DNA from: Dryomyza anilis
Lineage: Eukaryota; Arthropoda; Insecta; Diptera; Dryomyzidae
DNA: 64,000 nucleotides
Direction of reading: 5' to 3'
NCBI GenBank assembly: GCA_951804985.1
Contig: OX638131.1
Span: forward strand, 39,029,544-39,093,543
Shown here: positions 43,531 to 54,110 of the stretch, one piece after another
Numbering within the stretch: the stretch's first letter is position 1
Layout of the letters: each line of letters begins with the position of its first letter
Notes under the pieces: model-generated
What the model was told of the DNA's origin: nothing
Databases searched by the model: none
Seen by the model: only the letters and a program-made list of their open reading frames with translations
Made by a program: the position numbers and the translations under genes

Positions 43531-44624
43531 ATGAAATAAGACCCTTAATCAATAAGGCCCCAGAATTGGTGTATATTTGTGTTATGAAATAAGACCCCGT
43601 TTATTTTCATTCAAAATTGTACAACATTTTTATACATAACTTCTGAACCCGTTGAACTACTGTTACATCGTACGACAGAACTCAACTTTTGGCTGCACAC
43701 ATGAGAAAATTCCGTATTTTTTTTAAAATCCGCTAAAAAAAATAATATATTTCTGAATGAGTTAGGACAATTTTCCGAATTTTAGTCTTCCAGCCCACCA
43801 TCAGCCGTTCGACACCATTTCTTTTACCATTTTTATAACACTGATCCAACTATCGCTTATTTTATTTCAGTTTAACAATATTTCAATATTTTTCGAAGAA
43901 CAGATTTTATATAAGCCAAAAATGTTAAATCTGGACCTGACTCAGGGCAGTTTGGAGGGTTACATCCTTTTGAACAAATTGTATAATATTGTTCTATACG
44001 GGTATCAACAGGCCCTCGAGCGTTTATTTGGATCTTTAATCTATTTCTGCGATTTTTTTTTGGAACTTTAAATTATCTCATGCTACGCAAGCGACTTCCG
44101 TGCGGCTTTCAAGAAATTACTAATTTGAATATTTTTATGAACTGATAATGCAAGATTAAAGATTTTAAGGTATATCACATGAATGTGCCCCTCGGATTAA
44201 AAATACAGCAGCAGTTTAAATGTCAATTTTATGCTAAATTGTACAAAATATCAACATTTTCTAAAAATAACTTTTAAGATATTCTTTAAATTATCTAGTG
44301 TTTGATTAATTATATAATGTTTTATCCTCAATTCTTCATTATAATTTAAATAACAACAAAATCTATTTCATTGTATGTGCGATCAAAATAAAAAAAATAA
44401 AAAAATAGAATTTTTCACCTAATATCGAACGTGTGACGAGCGGCTTTTGAGACATTGCTGTTTAGATTTTTTTTTTGTTATGACATCACAATATAATAGC
44501 AATGATTTTAAGGTATGTCACTTGAATATGCCTCTAGTATCAAAAATACCGGAGACCTTTAAATTTAAATTTCGCCTAAAATATTCAAAAAAATCTCAAA
44601 TTCTTCAAAATAATTGTTTCTTTA
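43531..44624. other. AT-rich intergenic DNA
   Basis: No gene. Two passages resemble each other: GATTTTAAGGTATATCACATGAATGTGCC (44161) and GATTTTAAGGTATGTCACTTGAATATGCC (44504), about 340 bp apart, so a diverged duplication is likely. Confidence 0.4.
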
Positions 44625-44626
44625 TA

Positions 44627-45928
44627 CATGCAGAGAAAAAACATGGTTGTGGTGATCATATTTGAAGGGTATCATACTATGATTGGGTGTTATGGTTGTA
44701 GTCAATCATATTATTTGTCAAATATGATTCTCAGTGACAATACTGTTGACCTTAATATGATCCTCAGTGAGACTATTACGATTTCCCACAACCATACTAT
44801 TGTCCTCAGAGACCGTATTGCGATTTCACACAACCATACTATGGTCATTCGTGACCAGTGATCATATTATTATTACCTATATGATGCCTACATTCCTGAC
44901 AAAGTGAAGAGTGATTGTAAATAAGACACATGTTTAATTATTGAATATTTTATTTAAATTTATTATTTGATTCATATATTAAATGAAAGACACAATGATT
45001 GGCAACAATGGACATATCCCGACATAATGAAGCAAGCATTCTCTGCAACCATAGTATGCTCACTGATATTTTCAACGATTTAACAGAAAAACAGAATAAA
45101 AACTCTTTACGCACACTTTCATAAGGACTCCTATAAGAATTTATCGCACAAAAGAAGTTTCTAGAACTTTTGATGAAATGGAAAACGAGAGCACACCCAG
45201 AAAAAAATTCTCTCAAATCCCATTAAAATTAGTCAATAGGACAATTATTGATTAAATAGTATACAAAAAATAAATCTTTTCATATAAACTCAATGTCAAT
45301 GTCATGGTATTTTCTAGTATTTAATGGTATTTCCCGATTAAAATAATACTTTATCCTGTTGACTATTTTTAATAGTAAAAAACTATTATTTATATAGTAT
45401 ATTTTTCTGGGTGCACGCGAGTATACGATTATAGTATGATCACCGACATTTCTGATCTAATACGACGGAACATGATTACTAAATGTAATTTATACAATTT
45501 TGCTTAAACTATATATTTTAATTTTTATTAATGACACTTCGTCTCGACAACGCGACTGCTCACTGACAACTGGCAACAGTAAATTGAGTAGGAGAGAGTA
45601 AAAAATACTATAAGGTGAGCATTGTATGGTTGTAAATAATAAATTACTATATTATGATCAGTCAATATCATGGTATGATTGGTATTGACCACATTTTGTT
45701 CGTAGCAGTCTTTATCGTAACCAAAACATAGTTCTTAACAACCATAAGTATTATGGTTTTTCAGAATGACAATCATATTATAGTAAATGATCTATTATAA
45801 AATGATTAAGCCACCTTATTATTGTTGAAATAAAACTGAAAATACTATACTTTGATTGTAACAACCATACATAATTTTAAAGACCATAGTATGGTCTTTA
45901 TGTCGAAACCATATTATTTCTCTTCGTG
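44627..45928. mobile_element. CATGCAGAGAAAA TIR element with CATACTATG repeats
   Basis: The inverted ends CATGCAGAGAAAAAACATGG and CCATATTATTTCTCTTCGTG are imperfect. TA flanks both sides (44625-44626, 45929-45930). Just inside are many copies of ACCATACTATGGT-type half-palindromes in both orientations. No transposase. A 218-bp MITE is nested at 45195-45412. The ends resemble the CACGGAGGGAAA and CACTGAGGGAAA elements. Confidence 0.7.
45195..45412. mobile_element. ACCCAGAAAAA MITE with GCAC duplication
   Basis: A 218-bp MITE. The ends are ACCCAGAAAAAAATTC and AGTATATTTTTCTGGGT, with perfect 4-bp duplications GCAC (45191-45194 and 45413-45416). It contains AGTCAATAGGACAATTATTG. It is nested in the 44627-45928 element and so is younger. 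A diverged relative is at 34257. Confidence 0.85.
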
Positions 45929-45930
45929 TA

Positions 45931-47890
45931 TACTTACTTAATTATCTGATATTAAACTGAAATACATTTATTGAAATGATATAATAATATTACTTCAGTT
46001 ATTTAATAAATATTTTGTAAATTACAGTATTCTTTATAATTTGGAACCAATAAAGCGTTACCAACCTCTATCTTTGACGGCTTTCATTAAAAGTGAAGCA
46101 CGCAAACGGATTTTTATTACATAAGCGTATAGACCGCTTATATTCAAAAGCGCTCTTAATTTTTTAAGTGAACTTTTGTCAACACCGAAAGTTAAAGGTT
46201 TTCTGGATTTGCTAATATGTTATAAGTGTTATATTTGAGTATAAGTCATCGAAACACAGATCACAATCGATCAATCAGCTCTATTTTCAATACCACTTGT
46301 CACAGATATATAGGTAATATAATTTTGGTATTTCATTGATCTACCTATTTTAGTTTTTCTGTAATCGTAATTTTAACAAACAGGCGAACAGAGGGACAGA
46401 CGCTATATCGACTCAGAAGGTCACGCTGATCAAGAATTGTATGTGCAAATTTTCCATACCTCCTTCTGAGTGTTGCAAATGGCTGAACAAACTGAATATA
46501 TGAATAAGTATATGTTAAATGTTGCAAATCCGTTCAAATAGTAAATTTTTTCGGTACGGTATTGCAGTTAATGTTTCATTTAAACGATGGTTTGAAACGG
46601 AAACTGATATCCATAAAACCCGATAAATAGTTCTCAGAAACATTCTGCTTTTGTTGTGAATTACATAAAATCTACGAATACCATTTATAAACGTTTCTCA
46701 TACGAAACAATTTATCTTTGACACAAATAATCCGAAATGTCTTCTCCAAGATAATTTTTCCTTTACATTTTAAATAACATTTAATAGTTTTTTTTTATGT
46801 TTCTGTTTTTAAAACATACTTTTAAATGTTTCATATTCTTTTAAATGTCTGAGATTCTTTGCAGTTAATAAATGTCTGTAAACCAACAGCTACTTTGCCA
46901 ACTCTGCGCATATTTTATAATATTTCAGTGCATATTTTGCTTCATTTAATTTCAATTATTTCGCATTCACCGAAACACAAACAAATGAATAAAAGGATGA
47001 ATGTGACTGCCGTGTGCATTCAACGGTGTTGCCATATGTCTGCGAACGCATTTTAATTGCGCGCCAGTGTGCAAACTCCCCACACCCACTACATGAGAGT
47101 AAAAATACCAGTGATGTCACTTGCACTCATGCAAAAAGCCACAATTAAAAGGGAAAGAATTTCATGACATTGCAATCGAAAGGACAATTGGCAGTGACAG
47201 AGCGCAGTACGACATTCTGTGGCTGTTACGGAATGGGTTCCAATTAAATTAAGTCGTTTTCAATTGAAGTTATGAATTACTTTCTCTGATGTCGTTCACG
47301 GTGTGAGTAAAGGTGGATGGCGTTTGTAATATTTTATACTGTGCTCCAATTTCTTTCACTTCTCTTTTGTGGGAACATTTTCCTCAAAAATAATGTCTGA
47401 AAAAATTGCAATCTATCTTAATTAATAGCTTTAGTAGTTGAAAGGTTAGTGGAAATGGCCATTTGATATTTTAGAGCTTCGAACTTATAGTGATGACAGA
47501 AATAATATTTGGTTGAATCGTGTAAATTAATGCAACATTAATAAAACAAACATTTTAAAATGATTTCAACGGCAAACTAATTATAAAAAATTCAGCTTAC
47601 ATTATGTCATAAGATTTGTTATCGTCTGAAAGGGTATTCTTTGAGTTACAAGGTAAAATAAATTTCATCTTAAAAACTTTTAAATGTTTTAAATTATAAA
47701 CGTTTAAAGTCAAAAATTTAAACTTAATTTACCTAAACCGCCTCTATCGATCAGGGTTCGCACTACTCGGTAGTAAAAGTGGATATGGTATAAAACGTTA
47801 TTTATTTTTCTATAAGTTAAAATCAATTTCAACGTTAGACCTTTTGAAGATTTTTAGTGGATAACGTTTAAATTAAAAAAAAATTTACTA
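45931..47890. other. Intergenic DNA with a degenerate Q-repeat
   Basis: 46195-46500 resembles the Q repeat at low identity (ATCACAATCGATCAATC, CAGAAGGTCACGCTGATCAAG). The rest, including the somewhat GC-richer 46960-47280, has no recognisable gene; open frames there are under 66 residues. Confidence 0.4.
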
Positions 47891-48085
47891 AATTCAGCTC
47901 TAAAAAATCTTCAAAATGATGAATTTATTCATAAATATTATGAATTTTTTCACCAACTACCAGATTCATCATATTGATACCACCGTTCATTAAATGACAT
48001 ATTAATGAAAGCATTCATTGTATATATGATCAAAATATTCAATACAATGAATTTGAATTGTCATATTGATGAATTTGTTCATAAT
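47891..48085. repeat. Repeat with CATCATATTGATGAA motifs
   Basis: TCATCATATTGATACC, TCATATTGATGAATTTG and TTCATTGTATATATGATC-like motifs tie this to 40541-40970 and 50770-51030. It has the phrase TTTTTTCACCAACTACCAG, which recurs inverted at 51007 (CTGGTAGTTGGTGAAATTTT). Confidence 0.5.
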
Positions 48086-48167
48086 ATTTTTTCAAAAAAA
48101 AAAAAAAATTTATAAAATAATTCAAAAATAAAGTGTTGTAAAAATTGTATTTAAAAAATAACAGTAA

Positions 48168-48475
48168 AACGAGTTGGGAAAGTTAGGTCACATGGGTAAG
48201 TTCGGACACATGGGACGGACTTTTATAGTCGGTCGGGTCCGACTATGGAATACCCTACACTTTGGTGTGAATTTTAGTGTGGGGAATTTAATTTTAAAAG
48301 TTCTTAATTATGCTGAACATTCTTACACTCAGAATATCATTTACATATCAAATTTCTGACGACGTATATCCCATTAATTTAAAAAATTTGTGTAAAAGAA
48401 AAAAAAATCAAAAAATATTAAAACATGTAAAAAAAATAAATGTGGGCGGATCTCGTTAAAAAAATGATTCAAATT
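48168..48475 (+). repeat. TATACCCTACAC repeat, subfamily P, 5' part
   Basis: Begins AACGAGTTGGGAAAGTTAGG, with GTCGGTCGGGTCCGACTATG and ACCCTACACTTTGGTGTG; truncated near the GGGCGGATC block. Confidence 0.75.
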
Positions 48476-49727
48476 TTAATAATATTGGTTTTTTCTTTAT
48501 TTTATTAGTAAAATATATAGGGGAGCTTGGGGTAAAGTGGGACAAGTTTTGAAAAGTTTATTTGAATATTTTTATATTGTTTTAAAGGATCTATTCAATA
48601 GAATACTATTTATAAGTCTTCTAATGGATTTTTGACTGATATTTCAAAAAAGCTCAATTTCGGACATAAACAAAACAATGGTAATGCAAGAAAAAATGTA
48701 AAAAAGTTTCAAATTATTAACATCTCAGTAACTATTTAAGGAAATGCGAAAAATGAAGTGCAAGTTCGACAGATATTTGTTTACATTAGTGATGATTAAA
48801 AATTTCTTGCATCTTGTTCTTGCATTTTTTTTGCAAGAACAAAAACGAGAACCAGATCGAGATTTTGCAAAAAAAAGAACAAGAGCAAGTGATTTTAATG
48901 TATTTATTATGTTTTTAAGGTAATAATTATATACAAAATAATTCATTATATTACTAAATATTGAACAACAAGTAACAATAGAAAGCGTGCAAAATATGTA
49001 TGAACGTGAACATTAATGAAGATGTGTGTTTTTTTTGTTTTTGTCAATTCTAAAGAATATAAGCAAGCATCTTAAAAATAAGGCCTGTGAAGCACTTTTG
49101 AAGCGCTAAATAGCTTTAAAAGTGCTTCAAAAGTCGCTTCAAAAAGATAAAACAGACAAAACAATGTAAAATAATACATGAACATTTTCACAGTGTGATA
49201 TATTTAGCTGATATATTGCTTTTTGTGTTTTTCTTTTTTCACAAATCCGCTGATTCGCTTGAAAGTGCAACAACAACAAAAATGCGAATAAAGCAGCATC
49301 TAAGCTTTTGATAGAATTTTTGGCGGGACATTTTTTGTACCACAAGAGAACTCGTTGTTGTTGCCAACTGGAGAGCTGTACTAGATACATACATGTAGTG
49401 TGGTGCCATGCAGTCTGTCCGTTGTCATGCGTCTGTCTGTTGTCATGCGTCTGTTTGTTGCCATGCGATGATACAGGATAGCAAAGAAGAGTTGTTGTTG
49501 TGAAAGTGTGTGTATAAGAATCGTAATCATTATTGTTATATTCTCTTCTTTCTATTAGTATTCGCTTTGTAGCGTTTGAGTTTGTGTTCGCATGGTGTTC
49601 GCAAAGAAAAATGTTACTCTGTAAGATATTATTTGAGTTCTCTTGACATACGGTATGTGTAGCATACGGATTTTTTAATCTGTGACGAAAACAGAAATAT
49701 GCCTGTACGAAATATTTATTGTATTTT
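48476..49727. other. AT-rich intergenic DNA
   Basis: No supported gene. There is a short tandem AAGTGCTTCAAAAG at 49090-49140 and CATGCGTCTGT copies (49426-49465). Confidence 0.35.
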
Positions 49728-49930
49728 AGAACGAAAAGTCACCAAACACATTTTTTATGAAAAACTTAATTTTCGAGTTTGTTGATTAATATTATAAAAA
49801 GTAATTGATGCATTTTTAAAGTTGAAATATCAACTAATAGATTTACATTTTCTTATCAATTGACTGATACATAAAAAAGTTTGTAAAAAAATATTTAGCA
49901 TTTTGAAATGTATTTGGCGACTTTTCGTTC
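49728..49930. mobile_element. GAACGAAAAGTCACC MITE, copy B
   Basis: The inverted ends GAACGAAAAGTCACCAAACA and ATGTATTTGGCGACTTTTCG enclose about 200 bp, 80 percent like copy A at 32726. The outer CGTCG arms of copy A are absent. Confidence 0.75.
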
Positions 49931-50289
49931 ATTTTATTATGGCCTTGAGATTTTGAATTGTCTCGTCAACATCACTTGATTTATACAATTATTTTTTATT
50001 AGTTAATTCTTGTTAAAATATAATTCAAATTTTTATGTTATTGGATTTTTTTTTTGTTAGTAAAATGTTGAAGAAATTGAAAATATGGAAAATAAGTAAC
50101 TTAAATACAATTTGTGTTCAAATTCTATTCGTTTTCATAATTAATATGCAGTTTAGGATATTTGTCTTCGATCTTTTATTTAAAATTTAAAAGATTAAGA
50201 TTACCATTTCTTGCCTTGCTCTTGCAAATGATCATCACTAGTTTACATATATTGCAGTTCACAGAATTGTTGAAATTTAATTTCTTTGG
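49931..50289. other. AT-rich spacer
   Basis: Nothing recognisable. Confidence 0.3.
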
Positions 50290-50560
50290 CTTTTATGGAT
50301 GAAAATTGTACAAAATTCTTCTTCTTTGCAATTCAGATCATATCTCAGGTGAAGTCAAAATGTTGCTTTTCATTGGTTTGTGGTCACGAAATTTTAAATT
50401 AAATTTTTTTCTTGGCGTAATCAATTAAATAATTCATATAACACAATATTTTTACTAAAATAACAACAAACATTGTTTAAATTACGTTTCTCACTTTACC
50501 CCAATATCATAATATGAACATAATTTAGCACCATATAAAAAATGTAAAATTATTTGAAAA
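50290..50560 (+). repeat. Dispersed repeat R, copy C
   Basis: Shares AGGTGAAGTCAAAATG, TTTTCATTGGTTTGTGG, TTAAATAATTCATATAACAC and CTCACTTTACCCCAATAT with copy A at 850-1520; cut off by an AACCGA-rich segment. Confidence 0.65.
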
Positions 50561-50574
50561 ATATGGAAATAAAG

Positions 50575-50741
50575 AAAATTTATACAAAAACCGAAATCAA
50601 AACCGAAACCGTAACATGGAACCGGTATACCGAAACCGTTTCGTTATAAAAACTTAAAACCGAAACCGTAACCGAAACCGAAACGCTGAAAAAACCGAAA
50701 CCGAAATCGAAACCGTTATTCGTTTAGGTTTTAATCCTTGG
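50575..50741. repeat. AACCGAAACC simple repeat (possible hAT relic)
   Basis: Imperfect repeats of ACCGAAACCGAA, ending in GGTTTTAATCCTTG. This is comparable to the right end GGTTTTAGTCCCTG of the nested element at 11733-12183, which has similar GGAACC repeats. Probably a degraded member of that family; the left end is not identifiable. Confidence 0.45.
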
Positions 50742-50769
50742 TTCTAATATTTAATTGCTAATTATGCGA

Positions 50770-51050
50770 AGACTCCATATCATCATATTAATGAATACTG
50801 TACATCATTTTGATGAATTTTGCTTATCAAACCACATTAATTTAAATATTATAAATCTTATAAGAATTATAAATACATAAATATGTAAATGGAGACAATT
50901 TTTTTTTTTTTGAAATTTGATGTTGTAAAAAATATTAAAAGTGAAAAACATTGAAAAAATACGATTTTAGTTCAGTGAATGAAATCATCAATATGATGAA
51001 TACTGGTAGTTGGTGAAATTTTTGGTGATTTATTTTTGTGTGTATGTCTG
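50770..51050. repeat. Repeat with CATCATATTAATGAA motifs
   Basis: Third member of the group with 40541 and 47891; inverted copies ATCATATTAATGAATACTG and CATCAATATGATGAATACTG lie about 230 bp apart and could be arms of a small TIR element. Confidence 0.5.
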
Positions 51051-52479
51051 GAATACTTTTCGAATTATTGATTCCTAAAGACATCGAAGAACTAAACACC
51101 CTATATATTATTTAAAATTATAAACAATTTTTTGCATTAAACATAAATATGGTTGTTACAATTATTTAAGTTTGCACACAATCGTCGTTCATTAAACTAA
51201 AAAAAAAAATGTGTTTCAAAGTTTTTTAATCCATTCTTCAGCCATTCATTATAGCATGTTCGGCTGTAGGACGCTTGTTTAACAAACAACTTTTTTTTAT
51301 ATATAATGTAATACAATATTATAAAAAATATATATTTTTTAAATAATTCTTTGAATTTACAATTGCAAGAATCCGTCTGCATACAACGAGTAACCATGTG
51401 GCGAACCGAAAAATACAAATAAAAAAAACAGGACCTTGTTGCATGTGAACAGTGGTGCGAGGTTTCTAAAAAATGCTAATAAACTATGAAACAATGTTGG
51501 TCACGAATACGCTTTATAAAAGAGAAATTTTACTTTAAAAAAATTCTTGAAAATGAATTTAAATATTTTTTTATTTTCTTATAAGAGGCATCGAAAAAAA
51601 CTATGTGGCAGCAGGTATTCATTTCATTAAGTTGCATACAGGCCACACACATTGAATGCAACGTGCCTCAAAAAGCCGGAAGTCATGTCAATGAAACCGG
51701 AAGTACCGCATGCACTGCCTTTTTTAATGCGCAATTTTAACAGGTTTTCTTTGTTTTTGCTTTTTTTTATTAAACAGTTAAATAAAATAAATGCAATTGA
51801 GATGAACACGCCGTTGATATTTTATTTTAATTTGATATCTTTCCACAAACAAGCACAGACACAATACGCGCGCAGGAGCCTCAATTACAACAAGTGTTCT
51901 GTGAATAAAAAATAAATAATTTAAATAAAAAAAAAACTTAAATGCAGCCGATTGTGGGCAGTGCTTCAAAATGCAATTTAATTTAAATCTTCAGCTACCA
52001 AAAATGTGAATAAAATTCATAATTTTTTTTCTGTACCACCAATTTTTATCTCATTCAATATTTATTAACTTCACGCTGCTGTAATTTTTTTATTACTCTT
52101 TTTATGCGTATTTTTTTTTATTTTTATTCACATACAGAACTCTTTTTGAAGTTAATATTTGGCTCGCACGCATTCGAGTAAAATTCACTTTGACTTCTTT
52201 TTGCTCGCTGTTTGCTGATAAACAAATATTCCGAAATTAATATAAAATCCGGGACATATGGTTTTTGTCTGAATAAACCACACCAATATGGCGTCGGTTG
52301 CACTTTAAATTTCAACAAAAAAAAAAAGGATTTATAAAATATTGTTTCGATTATTTGCAAATGCTAACAAATTTCGTTATCTAAATTATTTGACCGCAGT
52401 TATATGGTTAAAAATTTAACTTATTTTGCTAAACCAGCATTTTAAATATTTTTGATATATTTTAATCTATTAAATGCGC
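51051..52479. other. AT-rich intergenic DNA
   Basis: No gene. Open frames of 60-87 residues on both strands (for example 51652-51915) are not recognisable. Possibly unique host sequence near 51600-51900 and 52130-52320, where base composition is more balanced. Confidence 0.35.
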
Positions 52480-53880
52480 CCACTTTGACCCCTCTAGAAT
52501 GCTCCATTCAAAAGATAAGAGCGTTTAAAGAAATCATTGACTAATCGGCTTATTTCTCGAAACCACTAAAGTCAATTAAATGAATTTCTCAGAAAATAAT
52601 TCTATAATTTATATCTATAAAATGTGCCCACTTTGACCCTTCTACGACGCTCCGTTCAAAAGTTGTGATCATTTAAAAAAATCGTTGACTAATCGGTAAT
52701 TCATATGCACTTTGATCCCTCTTGGATCAAAGTTTGGCTAATTTTTCGGAAACCACTGCAACCAATTAAATGATTTTCACAGGAAATAATTCTACAATTC
52801 ATATCTATAAAATGCGTCTATTTTGACTCCGTTTAAAAGATATGAGCATTTAAATAAATCGTCGACTAATCGGCTGATTGCTCGGAAACCACTGAAGCCA
52901 ATTAAATGATTTTATCAGGAAATAATTCTATAATTTATATATATAAAATGTGCCCACTTGACCCCTCTAGGACACTTAATTCAAAAGTTGTGATGATTTA
53001 AAGAAATCGTTGACTAATCGGTAATTCATATGCACTTTTATCCCTCTTGAACGCTCCGTTTGGCTAATTTCTCGGAAACCACTGAAGCCAATTAAATGAT
53101 TTTATCAGGAAATAATTCTATAATTTATATTTATAAAATGTGCGCACTTTGACACCTCTAGGACACTTAATTCAAAACATATGATCATTTAAAGAAATCT
53201 TTGACTAATCGGTAATTCATATGCACTTTGACCCCTCTTGGACGCTCCGTTCGGCTAATTTCTCGGAAACCACTGAAACCAATTAAATGATTTTTCGTAG
53301 TAAATAAATCTCTAATTCATATCTATAAAATGCACCCACTTTGACCCCTTTTGGACGCTTCGTTTAAAAAATATGAGCGTTTGAATAAATCGTTGACTAA
53401 TCGTCTGATTTCTCGGAAACCACTGCAACCAATTAAATGATTTTCACAGGATATAATTCTATAATTCATATCTATAAAATGCGTCCACTTTGACCCCTTT
53501 TGAACGCTTCGTTTAAAAGATATGAGCATTTAAATAAAAATGAAGCCAATTAAATGATTTTATCAGAAATAATTCTATAATTCATATGTATAAAAAGCGC
53601 CCACTTCGATCCCTCTAGGATGCTCCGTTCAAAAGATATGATCGTTTAAAGAAATCGTTGACTAATCAGTAATTCATATGCATTTTGACCCCTCTTGCAC
53701 GCTCCGTTCGGCTAATTTCACGGAAACCACTGAAGCCAATTAAATGATTTTCTCAGGAAATAATTCTATAATTCATATCTATAAAATGCGACCACTTTGA
53801 CCCCTCTAGGAAGCTCCGTTCGGCAAATTATTATTTTCTTAGGAAATAATTCTATAATTTATATGTTTTGCAATACAATT
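52480..53880. repeat. Satellite-like tandem array, about 130- and 185-bp units
   Basis: At least eight imperfect units share AATTCTATAATTYATATCTA, TAAAATGTGCCCACTTTGAC, CTCTAGGACGCTCCGTTC, AAATCGTTGACTAATCGG, CTCGGAAACCACTGAAGCCA and ATTAAATGATTTT. Some units carry an extra 50-60 bases (GGTAATTCATATGCACTTTG and following), giving two unit lengths. It lies directly upstream of the lipase gene. Function is unknown. Confidence 0.85.
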
Positions 53881-54110
53881 CTTTTGAAATCACTTTAAAA
53901 GGCAACACATGAAATTCTCTCAAATGTACTTATGTCAATTGTAACCCACTGTACGTGACTAAATTACAATGCCATTTATTTTAATTGCTCTAATTAGAAC
54001 AATTTTGTTGATTGACTAATAATGATACCAACTTCCAAGCACAACTAAAACATTTTGGAGCCACTCATGCCATGCAAATGCCTTCCAACTGGCAACAAAC
54101 GCGATGATAA
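53881..54110 (+). other. Presumed 5' flank of the lipase gene
   Basis: No TATA box is evident. ATGCAAAT occurs at 54073-54080, which may be chance. The transcription start cannot be placed. Confidence 0.3.
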
